Part shown: piece after piece, positions 17,228 to 24,646 of the stretch
Layout of the letters: each line of letters starts with the position of its first letter
Numbering within the stretch: the stretch's first letter is position 1
From: Mycobacteriales bacterium
GTDB lineage: Bacteria > Actinomycetota > Actinomycetes > Mycobacteriales > QHCD01
Direction: 5' to 3'
NCBI GenBank assembly: GCA_036497565.1
Contig: DASXJE010000037.1
Coordinates: forward strand, 1 to 38,278
DNA: 38,278 nt
Made by a program: the position numbers and the translations under genes
The notes under the pieces: generated by a model
The model's database searches: none
Told to the model about the DNA's origin: nothing
The model's input: the letters and a program-made list of their open reading frames with translations, nothing else

Positions 17228-18484
17228 CTAGGTGCGCCAGCCGCGGAGGTGCATTCCGGTGAGGTCGACGGCCGGTCGTCCGCCGGCGACGAGATCGGCG
17301 GCGACCCGCCCGGATCCGCAGGCCATCGTCCAGCCGAGATGGCCGTGGCCGGTGTTGTAGACGAGATTGCGGTGCCGACCGACGCCGAGGATCGGCGGTC
17401 CGTCCGGGGTCATCGGGCGCAGGCAGGCCCGGTAGCTGCCGTGGTCGAGGTCCACTCCGGAGAGTACGTCGCGGGCCAGGTCGCGGATGCTGGTGAAATT
17501 CGCCGGCTTCCACGTCCGGTCATAGCCGGCGACCTCGGCGGTCGAGCTCATCCGCATCCGGTCGCCGAACCGGGACCAGGCGATGAGGGTCGACTGCTCG
17601 ACGGCCGGCATCGTCGGGACGCGGTCGGGGTCGCGGACCGGGAAGGTGGCCGAGTAGCCCTTCACCGGGTAGATGGGCAGCCGGACGCCGAGGGTGCGGG
17701 CGATCCGCGCGCTGCCGACACCGAGCGCGAGGACGAAGGCATCGGCCTCGATGTCACCCGCGGTCGTGTGCGCCGCGCGGATCCGGTCCGGATCGCCGAC
17801 CAGACCGCGGATCTGCGTGTCGAGGACGAGGCGGGCGCCGTATCGGTCGACGCACCGGCCCGCCAGCGCGCGGGTGAACGTCGCGCAGTCGCCGCTGGCG
17901 TCGCTGACACCGTGGATCGCGCCGGCGAAATGGCTGCGCGCGGCGTCGAGCGCGGGGTCCAGATCGGTGACCTCGGCCATCGACATCCGGCGTTGCTCGA
18001 TGCCGTGCTCGCGGAAGAGGTCACTGCGCCGGGCCGCTTCGGCAAGCCGCCGCGCGTCGCGGTAGAGGTAGAAGGAGCCGCGCCGGACGAGTGAGTAGTC
18101 GATGTCCTCGTCCCGCTCGATCTCCTGCTGGATCACCTGGCTGTACGTCGACAGCCGCATCTGCGCGACGCTCGCCCGGTAGGCCCGGGCTGAAGTGCAC
18201 TCCCGGAGGAACCGGGCGCCCCACAGGATGCGCTCCGGGTCGAGACCGAACCGGACCCGCAGTCCGGTCGGCTCACCGAGCAGGGACCGGGCCACCGCCG
18301 CGGGCACGGCCGGCGACGCCCACGAGAAGGCGTCGTTGGGCGCCAGGAAGCCGGCGTTGCCCGCACTGGCGTCGGCGCCGACCTCCCGGGCGCCGTCGAT
18401 CACCGTGACGTCGTGGCCGTCCGCACCGAGGAAGTAGGCGGCCGCGACGCCGATGACGCCGCCGCCGAGGACCGCTACGTGCAT
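17228..18484 (-). CDS. DadA-like FAD-dependent amino-acid/amine oxidoreductase
   Basis: A 418-aa protein of the D-amino-acid dehydrogenase (DadA)/DAO family. The N-terminal FAD dinucleotide fold VAVLGGGVIGVAAAYFLG starts at residue 3. The C-terminal block RPMTPDGPPILG, then NTGHGHLGWTMACGSGR, is typical of DadA. It would oxidatively deaminate a D-amino acid or related amine, passing electrons to the respiratory chain. ATG 18484 overlaps the upstream amidotransferase gene by 10 bp. Last of a six-gene minus-strand operon. The gamma-glutamylputrescine oxidase PuuB is in the same superfamily, so a gamma-glutamyl substrate is an alternative. Confidence 0.9.
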   Translation of the reverse strand: MHVAVLGGGVIGVAAAYFLGADGHDVTVIDGAREVGADASAGNAGFLAPNDAFSWASPAVPAAVARSLLGEPTGLRVRFGLDPERILWGARFLRECTSARAYRASVAQMRLSTYSQVIQQEIERDEDIDYSLVRRGSFYLYRDARRLAEAARRSDLFREHGIEQRRMSMAEVTDLDPALDAARSHFAGAIHGVSDASGDCATFTRALAGRCVDRYGARLVLDTQIRGLVGDPDRIRAAHTTAGDIEADAFVLALGVGSARIARTLGVRLPIYPVKGYSATFPVRDPDRVPTMPAVEQSTLIAWSRFGDRMRMSSTAEVAGYDRTWKPANFTSIRDLARDVLSGVDLDHGSYRACLRPMTPDGPPILGVGRHRNLVYNTGHGHLGWTMACGSGRVAADLVAGGRPAVDLTGMHLRGWRT

Positions 18485-19278
18485 CGGCGATCGGCGGGAA
18501 TCGTGCCCGCCGGCTCCGGAGCGCCCGGGGGAGTGGCGAACGGCAGGATCTGCACGTCGCGGCTGGCCCGATCGACGACGAGCACGTGGCCGTTGGGGAC
18601 GGCGTCCCAGTCGTCGTGTGACCAGCCGGAGGACGCGACGACGACCGCGTCCGCGCTCCGCCGCCAGCGCAGGACGAAGTGCTCCGGTTCGGCGGGGATC
18701 GGCCGCAGTCGCTCGTCGAAGCAGGACAAGGCGTAGAGCGTCGACCCGGTGAGCAGGACGGAGTTGAGGCTCGAGCAAGTCGCGTGTCGGAGCAGGTCAT
18801 CCGACGCCGACCGGAACGCGGTGAGTACGTCGCCGCCGGACTCCGTCAGCCGCGACCGGATCAGGGCGAAGTAGCGCTCGCTGTCGGTGGTCCCGGCGAG
18901 GCCGGCGCGGGAGTCGGCCGAGAGGAGATTCTCGACGTCGGCGACCGGCAGCATCCGCCCATTGTGGGCGAAGGCCATCCCGTCCTCGACGAAGGGATGG
19001 GTGTTGACGTCGGTGACGTCCAGGGTGGGCGTTGCCCAGCGCAGGTGCGCGATACCGCAGTTGGAGAGCCGGCGCCCGGCGAGGGCGTGCCAGCGGTCGC
19101 TGTCCTTGGCCGCGCCGGGTGCCTTCTCCGCGACCAGCCCGCCGGTCTCGCACCACGCCATTCCCCAGCCGTCGCGGTGTTGCGTGGACAGCGCAGTGAA
19201 GGCGTCGAGCCCGCCGTCGCCGACGAGGTCACGCAACGAGGTCGGCCCGGCCGCGGCGTAGCCGAGCAGCCGGCACAC
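18475..19278 (-). CDS. Class II glutamine amidotransferase-like hydrolase (YafJ/EgtC-like)
   Basis: A 267-aa stand-alone Ntn-type glutamine amidotransferase. Cys2 follows the initiator (MCRLLGY), and the family segments QHRDGWGMAW, HLRWAT, THPF, HNG and TTDSERYF are all present, so catalysis looks possible. It has no partner synthase domain, as in EgtC, which hydrolyses a gamma-glutamyl amide in ergothioneine synthesis. Hydrolysis of a gamma-glutamyl bond is therefore a reasonable inference here. GTG 19278 starts 1 bp after the BCAT stop; the 3' end overlaps the DadA-like gene by 10 bp. Confidence 0.9.
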   Translation of the reverse strand: MCRLLGYAAAGPTSLRDLVGDGGLDAFTALSTQHRDGWGMAWCETGGLVAEKAPGAAKDSDRWHALAGRRLSNCGIAHLRWATPTLDVTDVNTHPFVEDGMAFAHNGRMLPVADVENLLSADSRAGLAGTTDSERYFALIRSRLTESGGDVLTAFRSASDDLLRHATCSSLNSVLLTGSTLYALSCFDERLRPIPAEPEHFVLRWRRSADAVVVASSGWSHDDWDAVPNGHVLVVDRASRDVQILPFATPPGAPEPAGTIPADRRCT

Positions 19279-19279
19279 G

Positions 19280-20215
19280 CTAGCCGTTCCCCCGGGGATA
19301 GACCGGTGTTCGCCAGTGCGCGAAGTCCGTGGTGCGCCCGCGGACCGCGCTGAGGTAGCGCTCCTGCACGTGTGTGGTGACGGGGCCGGGCTTCCCGAGA
19401 CCGACCGTTCGGCCGTCGATGCTGGTCACGGGGCCGATCTGCACCCCGGTCCCGCACAGGAAAACCTCGTCCGCCGCGTAGATCTCGCTGCGATCGACCT
19501 TGCGTTCCCGCACCGGTATGCCGTCGTGTCGGGCCAGCTCCAGGATTGCGCCGCGGGTCAGGCCGATGAGGATGTCGTCGCCCGGCTCCGGGGTGATGAG
19601 GGTCCCGTCCTGCACCAGGAAGACGTTCGCCGAGGACGCCTCGGCCAGGTGCCCGTCGGAGGTGAGCATCAATGCCTCGTCGAAGCCCTTCTCCCGCGCC
19701 TCGTCGCTGGCGAGTGCGGCGTTGACGTAGGAACCGTTGACCTTCGCCCGGGCCGGGATCGCGTTGTCCTCGATCCGGCGCCATGCCGAAACAGTGAGGG
19801 ACAGCCCGCGGCCCGTCTCGAGGTAGTCGCCCATGGGAATGGTGTAGGCGCAGAAGACGGTCGGTATCCCGGTGAGCTTGACCTGGATCGTCTCGCCCAC
19901 CTTCATGACCATCGGGCGCAGGTAGGCGTCGGAGCGGTAGCCGTTGCGGGCGAGCAACTCGAGGCACGACTCGACGAGCGGATCCACCTCCGCGTCGAAG
20001 TCCAGCTTCAGGATCCGCGCCGATCGCAGCAGCCGCTGCAGATGCTCGCGCAGCAGGACGACGAGCAGCTGCTCCTGCTCCTCGTTCCAGTAGGCCCGGA
20101 TGCCCTCGAAGCAGCCGGTGCCGTAGTTGACGACGTGCGCGGTGATCGGGAGCTGCGCGTCGTACCGACCGCAGAATCTGCCGTCGTAGTAGATGACGTC
20201 GCCCGGTTCAGACAT
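19280..20215 (-). CDS. Branched-chain-type (fold IV) aminotransferase
   Basis: A 311-aa class IV PLP aminotransferase close to IlvE. It has YGTGCFEGIRAY at the N-terminus, the PLP lysine in ARAKVNGSYVNAALA, DEALMLTSDGHLAEASSANVFLV, and GLTRGAILELARHDGIPV with CGTGVQIGPV near the end. It interconverts branched-chain amino acids and 2-oxo acids, or possibly a related or D-amino acid. ATG 20215 (MSEPGD) overlaps the SDR stop by 8 bp and is preferred to the longer reading from 20251. M. tuberculosis has ilvE a few genes away, but there it is not in such a cluster. Confidence 0.92.
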   Translation of the reverse strand: MSEPGDVIYYDGRFCGRYDAQLPITAHVVNYGTGCFEGIRAYWNEEQEQLLVVLLREHLQRLLRSARILKLDFDAEVDPLVESCLELLARNGYRSDAYLRPMVMKVGETIQVKLTGIPTVFCAYTIPMGDYLETGRGLSLTVSAWRRIEDNAIPARAKVNGSYVNAALASDEAREKGFDEALMLTSDGHLAEASSANVFLVQDGTLITPEPGDDILIGLTRGAILELARHDGIPVRERKVDRSEIYAADEVFLCGTGVQIGPVTSIDGRTVGLGKPGPVTTHVQERYLSAVRGRTTDFAHWRTPVYPRGNG

Positions 20216-20990
20216 AGCGGCCCATCCCTCCTGCCACGTCGATGGATGCACCGGTGATGTAGCTCGAGCGACCGCTGGCGAGGAACGTCACGATGCCGGA
20301 CACCTCGTCGTCGCGTCCGAACCGGCCGAGCGGAACCTCCTTCTCCGCGAGCTGGGCGAAGAACTCCTCCGCACTCAGCTCCGGCGCACGCCGGGCGTGT
20401 ATGGCGGCCCACTGCGGGGTGGCGACGTAGCCGATGTTGACGCTGTTGACGAGGATGTCGTCCTTCGCGAGGTCGATGGCCAGGACCTTGCTGAAGTTGA
20501 GGCACGCGGCCCGGTTGAGCGTCGTCGCGAAGAACGCCGGATCGGGCATCTTCGCTTGTACCGCGTTGATGTTGATGATCCGCGGTGCGTTGCTGCGGCG
20601 GAGGTGGGGCAACGCCTCCCGGGTGCAGCGGATCTGGGAGAACAGCTTCACGTCGAGGTCGGACTTGAGGTCGTCGTCGGTCAGCGACTCGAACGTGCCC
20701 GGACGGGCGGCGCCGGCGTTGTTGACCAGGATGTCGATGCCGCCGAGCGCCTGCGCGGCCGCGGCGACGAAGTCGCGGATGTCCTCGACCCTTGTCACGT
20801 CGGCGACCTGGGCGTGCACCGCCCGACCGCTGCGGCGCAGTTCCTGGGCCGCCTCGGTCAGTTCGTCGGCATTGCGGGCGCAGATGGCGACATCGACACC
20901 CTCGGCGACGAGGTCGCGGGCAATGGCGCGACCAAGCCCCTTCGATCCACCGGTGACGACGGCACGTCGGCCGGACAGCGCGAGGTCCAC
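20208..20990 (-). CDS. Atypical SDR lacking the standard catalytic residues
   Basis: A 260-aa Rossmann-fold protein with an NAD(P) motif TGGSKGLGRAIA (14-25) and NNAG, but the catalytic Ser position reads ININAVQ and the Tyr-x-x-x-Lys region reads FFATTLNRAAC. It fits the BKR-like SDR subgroup described as lacking a clean catalytic tetrad. Its substrate or even its enzymatic status is unclear; it may bind a nucleotide in a complex or use other residues. GTG 20990 lies 6 bp after the cupin stop; BCAT follows with an 8-bp overlap. Confidence 0.9.
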   Translation of the reverse strand: MDLALSGRRAVVTGGSKGLGRAIARDLVAEGVDVAICARNADELTEAAQELRRSGRAVHAQVADVTRVEDIRDFVAAAAQALGGIDILVNNAGAARPGTFESLTDDDLKSDLDVKLFSQIRCTREALPHLRRSNAPRIININAVQAKMPDPAFFATTLNRAACLNFSKVLAIDLAKDDILVNSVNIGYVATPQWAAIHARRAPELSAEEFFAQLAEKEVPLGRFGRDDEVSGIVTFLASGRSSYITGASIDVAGGMGRYV

Positions 20991-20996
20991 GCCGGG

Positions 20997-21410
20997 TCAG
21001 CCCTCCTTCGCCGCACCGTCGCCGAGCGCCTTGAGGATCTGGCTGCGCGGCGGCTGGAAGACGTCGATCTCCATGCAGCTCGACTCGTGCGTCCGGGCGC
21101 CGTGCGGCACCCAGGGCGGGACCACCGCGACGTCGCCCCGGCGCATGATGCGGGACTCGTCGTCGATCCAGAACTCGAACTCGCCGTCGAGTACGACGAC
21201 GATCTGCTCCTCGACGTGCACGTGGGTTGGTGCCTCGACGTGCGGCTCGAAGTGGACGTGATTGACGAGCACGTTGTCGCCGAGCACCGGCCGGAAGGTC
21301 AGGCCCGGTGCGAACGAGACCGTCTCCACCTCGTCGACCTTGATGAACCGACCGGGACCGGCCGGTTCGCCGGCGCCTTCGGTGACGAAGTAGGCGCTCG
21401 CATCGCTCAT
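20997..21410 (-). CDS. Small cupin-domain protein
   Basis: A 137-aa single cupin. Metal-binding motif 1 is seen in THVHVEEQIVVVLDGEFEFW (two His and a Glu) and motif 2 around VVPPWVPHGAR. It has no helix-turn-helix domain, so it is not a PuuR-type repressor, although small cupins of this kind often sit in amino-acid operons. ATG 21410 overlaps the aminotransferase stop by 4 bp. It could be a metal-dependent isomerase or dioxygenase, or a ligand sensor; the sequence does not decide. Confidence 0.9.
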   Translation of the reverse strand: MSDASAYFVTEGAGEPAGPGRFIKVDEVETVSFAPGLTFRPVLGDNVLVNHVHFEPHVEAPTHVHVEEQIVVVLDGEFEFWIDDESRIMRRGDVAVVPPWVPHGARTHESSCMEIDVFQPPRSQILKALGDGAAKEG

Positions 21411-22612
21411 CGTGCCTCCAGTGCCTCGGTGAAGACCGCGCCCAGCCGGCGCACGCCTTCGGGGATGTCGGTGTCGGCCACCCGCGAGAACGACAGCCGC
21501 ATCTGCGACCGCCCGCGGCGGCCGTCCGGATAGAACGGCACCCCCGGCACGTAGGCCACGCCGGCGGCGATGGCGCGGTCGTAGAGCTCGACCAGGTCGA
21601 GGCCGCGGGGAGCGTCGACCCAGGTGAAGAAGCCGCCGTGCGGGATCGTCCAGCTGAAGCCGTCCGGCAGGTGCTTGTCCAGCGCCTCGAGCAGCAGCCC
21701 GCAGCGCCGGGCGTACAGCGCCTGGGCCCGCTCGATCTGCCGGTCGAGCAGCCCGGTCCGGCCGTAGTCCTCGAGCAGGCGCTGACCCAGCGCACCGGTG
21801 CACTGGTCGCTGTTCTGCTTGGCCAGGACCAGCTTGGCCACCAGCGCCTCCGGCCCGGCGACCCATCCCATCCGGAATCCCGGGGTGAAGGTCTTGGAGA
21901 AGGTGCCGAGCTGGGCGACGACGTCGGGAGCCAGTGACCACAGGCTCGGCCGGGCGTCGCCGTCGAAGCCCAACTCCCGGTAGGCGACGTCCTCGAGGAT
22001 CAGCAGTCCGTGCCGTCGAGCCAGGGCGACGAGCGCATGCCGGCGCTCGGTCGACATGCTGATGCCGGCCGGGTTCTGGTGGTCGGGAATGGTGTAGAGC
22101 AGCTTGGCGGTGCCGCCGTCGAGAAGCGCTGCCAATGCGTCGACGTCGAGGCCGTCCTCGTCGGCCGGCACCGTCAGCACCGTGGACTCGTAGCCCTGGA
22201 ACGCCATGATCGCGCCCAGATAGGTCGGTGCCTCGACGATCGCCGCGTCGCCGGGGTCGAGCAGGACCTTCGAGATCAGCTCGAGGCCCTCGATGCCGCC
22301 GCTGGTCACCATCAGGCCCTGATCGCTCGGCCGGGTGCCTTGCAGGCGCTCGAGCCGGTCGGCGATCCACTGCCGGAACCCGGGAACGCCCTGGGTCGGC
22401 GCGTACTGCAGCGAGGCGGGCTCGGCGCCCACGCGGGCGAAGGATTCGGTCAGGGCGGCGCCGTCGAAGGTCACCGGATCCGGGAAGCCGCCGGAGAGCG
22501 TGATCACGTCCGTGGCACCGGATAGCGACATGATCCGGGCGATCTCCCCGCCGGCGGAGCCCGCCGCCCGGGTGGAGAAGACCGGACGGTATCCGGACTC
22601 GACGTCGATCAC
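21407..22612 (-). CDS. PLP-dependent aminotransferase, class I/II (2-aminoadipate/MocR-like fold)
   Basis: A 401-aa fold-type I aminotransferase without the GntR domain of MocR regulators. It has LSGGFPDPVTF at the N-terminus, YAPTQGVPGFRQWIADRL, IPDHQNPAGISMS, and the PLP lysine in LGTFSKTFTPGFRMGW. GTG 22612 has GGAGG upstream and is preferred over the ORF start at 22669, which would cover the promoter. First gene of the six-gene minus-strand arm of the accessory block. The substrate is probably an amino acid with a long or aromatic side chain, but this cannot be fixed. Confidence 0.92.
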   Translation of the reverse strand: MIDVESGYRPVFSTRAAGSAGGEIARIMSLSGATDVITLSGGFPDPVTFDGAALTESFARVGAEPASLQYAPTQGVPGFRQWIADRLERLQGTRPSDQGLMVTSGGIEGLELISKVLLDPGDAAIVEAPTYLGAIMAFQGYESTVLTVPADEDGLDVDALAALLDGGTAKLLYTIPDHQNPAGISMSTERRHALVALARRHGLLILEDVAYRELGFDGDARPSLWSLAPDVVAQLGTFSKTFTPGFRMGWVAGPEALVAKLVLAKQNSDQCTGALGQRLLEDYGRTGLLDRQIERAQALYARRCGLLLEALDKHLPDGFSWTIPHGGFFTWVDAPRGLDLVELYDRAIAAGVAYVPGVPFYPDGRRGRSQMRLSFSRVADTDIPEGVRRLGAVFTEALEAR

Positions 22613-22628
22613 GGGGAGCCTCCGGAGA

Positions 22629-22652
22629 TTGTTACGAGCATTTGTTATACGA
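22629..22652. promoter_or_regulatory. Repeated TTGTTA-CGA boxes, candidate operator
   Basis: TTGTTACGA (22629-22637) and TTGTTATACGA (22642-22652) form a 13-bp-period direct repeat in an AT-rich patch, with a related TTGTATGC in inverted orientation at about 22666-22673. They overlap the -10 of the minus-strand promoter. The Lrp/AsnC gene at the end of the block is the obvious candidate regulator; this is inference. Confidence 0.4.
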
Positions 22653-22673
22653 CACGCCCTTGACAGCATACAA
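22644..22673 (-). promoter_or_regulatory. Promoter of the aminotransferase-to-DadA operon
   Basis: On the minus strand TTGTAT (22668-22673) and TATAAC (22644-22649) are 18 bp apart. The predicted start near 22637 leaves a leader of about 25 nt to the GTG at 22612. Confidence 0.55.
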
Positions 22674-22689
22674 GAATTCGCGGCATTCT
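22660..22689 (+). promoter_or_regulatory. Promoter of the glutamine-synthetase-like operon
   Basis: TTGACA (22660-22665) is a perfect -35; CATTCT (22684-22689) lies 18 bp on as a weak -10. The -35 lies inside the spacer of the divergent promoter, so the two would compete and could share one regulator. The leader would be about 110 nt. Confidence 0.5.
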
Positions 22690-22806
22690 CTATTCTGGCC
22701 TTGATCGTGAGGCCAGCTGCTGGGCATTCCTGGCGTTCGACAGAGTACGTCGACGACAGCGTGCGTCGGCACCGCGCCGCCGCACCTCGTCGAAGGGAGC
22801 GTGAGC

Positions 22807-24288
22807 GTGGTCGGCTCCCGCCCGGACATCGGCATCGGCCAACACGGCTTCGTCGAGCGGCACGGCCTGCACACCGACGAGCAGCGGGAGGCAGCCGCCG
22901 CCGTCGACGAGATGATCGACGTGCACGATCTGCGGACGATCCGCGTGGTCGTCGTCGACCAGCACGGCGTACCGCGGACGAAATGGCTCACCGCAGACGC
23001 GTTCCGGGCCGCATTGCACAACGGCGTCGACTTCTCCGGCGCGATCTACAGCCTCGACACCGCCAACGCCGTCTTCACGCCGGCATTCGCCGCCGGTGGC
23101 GGCTTCGGCATCCCGGAGTTCACCGGGTTCCCCGACCTGGTCGTCGTCCCCGATCCGGCGACGTTCCGGGTTCTGCCGTGGGCCGACCGCACTGCATGGG
23201 TCCTGTGCGATCCCTACTTCGCCAGCGGGGCGCCGGTCCCGCTCGACGCCCGGCACCTGCTGCGCCGCCACCTGTCCGCCGCGAAGGAGCTCGGCTACGA
23301 CTACCTCACCGGTCTCGAGGTCGAGTTCTACATCGTCGGTCGTGGCGCCGGCCCGATCGACACCACGCAGATGCCGGCCCGGGCGCCGGACGTGACCTCG
23401 ATCGAGCCGGGCTATCAGTTCCTGGGGGAGTACCGACAGGCGCAGCTCGAGCCCCTGCTCTCGGCCCTGCGCGATGCCCTGCTCGACGTCGGACTCCCGC
23501 TCCGGACGATCGAGAACGAATGGGGACCCGGGCAGATCGAGCTGTCCTTCGGGCCGCTCCCCGGCATCGGCTCGGCCGACGCGATGGTGCTGCTGCGGGC
23601 GGTTGCCAAGGAGATCTGCCATTCCCGCGGGCTGCTCGCGAGCTTCATGTGCTGGCCCGCGCTGCCCAACTTCTTCCCCAGCGGCTGGCACCTGCACCAG
23701 TCGCTGCTCGACGGAGCCGGCGTCAATGTCTTCGCGGCCGACGACGATCCGCTGTCGTCGGTGGGCCGCGCCTACGCCGCCGGCCTGCTCGAGCACGCCC
23801 GGGCGATGACCCTGCTGGGTACGCCGACCATCAACGGGCTGCGTCGCTTCCGGCCGTACTCGTTCGCGCCGGACCGGGTGACGTGGGGGCTGGAGAATCG
23901 CGGCACCTTGCTGCGGGTGCAGGGTTCGCCCGGCGACTCGAGCAGCCACCTCGAGCTGCGGACCGGTGAGCCCGCGGCAAACCCCTACCTCTACCTCGCG
24001 TCGAGCCTCGCCGCCGGGCTGGACGGGATCCGCAACGACCTCAAACCCCCTCCGATGGTGGAGGCCGACCCCTACGCCGTCGACACCGTCGCCCTCCCGC
24101 ACACCATGGATGAGGCGGTGACGGCGTTCGAGGCCAGCGACTTCCTGCGGCGCGAGCTCGGCGAGCCGCTGACCCGATACCTCGCGATGATGAAACGCTC
24201 CGAGCTGGGCAGGTTCACCGAGGCGGTGGGCGAGCCCGGCGAGGCCGTCACGTCATGGGAGATGGACGAGTACTTCGAGACCTACTAG
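22807..24288 (+). CDS. Glutamine-synthetase-family gamma-glutamyl ligase
   Basis: A 493-aa GS-fold protein, type I-like but divergent, resembling gamma-glutamylamide synthetases (PuuA, IpuC, the C-terminal half of FluG) more than true GlnA. Metal and active-site stretches are GLEVEFYIV, ENEWGPGQIELSF, the His in WHLHQSL, RFRPYSFAPDRVTWGLENRG with the catalytic Arg, and HLELRTGEPAANPYLYLA. GTG 22807 has GGGAG 7 bp upstream; GTG 22801 is the alternative. The acceptor amine is unknown. First gene of the plus-strand arm. Confidence 0.9.
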   Translation: MVGSRPDIGIGQHGFVERHGLHTDEQREAAAAVDEMIDVHDLRTIRVVVVDQHGVPRTKWLTADAFRAALHNGVDFSGAIYSLDTANAVFTPAFAAGGGFGIPEFTGFPDLVVVPDPATFRVLPWADRTAWVLCDPYFASGAPVPLDARHLLRRHLSAAKELGYDYLTGLEVEFYIVGRGAGPIDTTQMPARAPDVTSIEPGYQFLGEYRQAQLEPLLSALRDALLDVGLPLRTIENEWGPGQIELSFGPLPGIGSADAMVLLRAVAKEICHSRGLLASFMCWPALPNFFPSGWHLHQSLLDGAGVNVFAADDDPLSSVGRAYAAGLLEHARAMTLLGTPTINGLRRFRPYSFAPDRVTWGLENRGTLLRVQGSPGDSSSHLELRTGEPAANPYLYLASSLAAGLDGIRNDLKPPPMVEADPYAVDTVALPHTMDEAVTAFEASDFLRRELGEPLTRYLAMMKRSELGRFTEAVGEPGEAVTSWEMDEYFETY

Positions 24289-24301
24289 GCCAGGTACGCC
24301 G

Positions 24302-24625
24302 ATGTCGCTTCAGCATGTGGTCCTGTTCCGGTTTCCCGAGCCGCTCGATGATGCCCAGGCCGGGGAGATGCGCGCCCTGGTGCAGGAGTGGCCGGACCGC
24401 ATCGGGGGCTTCGAGCGACTGCGCTTCGGCACCGACCTCTCCGACGGCGCCCGCGCCCGCGGCTACCAGTTCCTGCTGCTCACCGAACATCCCGACCAGG
24501 CCGCGCTGACGGCGTACCAGCAGCATCCGGTCCACCTCGCATTCGGCGATTGGGTGTATTCGCGCGGCTGCGAGGTCATCGCCTTCGACTACCAACTCGG
24601 GCCGGACACGGTCCTCATCTCATAA
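24302..24625 (+). CDS. Dabb (stress-responsive A/B barrel) domain protein
   Basis: A 107-aa dimeric alpha/beta-barrel (Dabb) protein, recognised by QHVVLFRFPEPL at the N-terminus and EHPDQAALTAYQQHPVHLAF near the middle. Some Dabb proteins are small cyclases or decarboxylases; most have no assigned function. It lies 13 bp after the GS-like gene and 21 bp before the permease, so is in the operon. Confidence 0.9.
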   Translation: MSLQHVVLFRFPEPLDDAQAGEMRALVQEWPDRIGGFERLRFGTDLSDGARARGYQFLLLTEHPDQAALTAYQQHPVHLAFGDWVYSRGCEVIAFDYQLGPDTVLIS

Positions 24626-24646
24626 CCTGCAGCACCTGGAGGCGAC

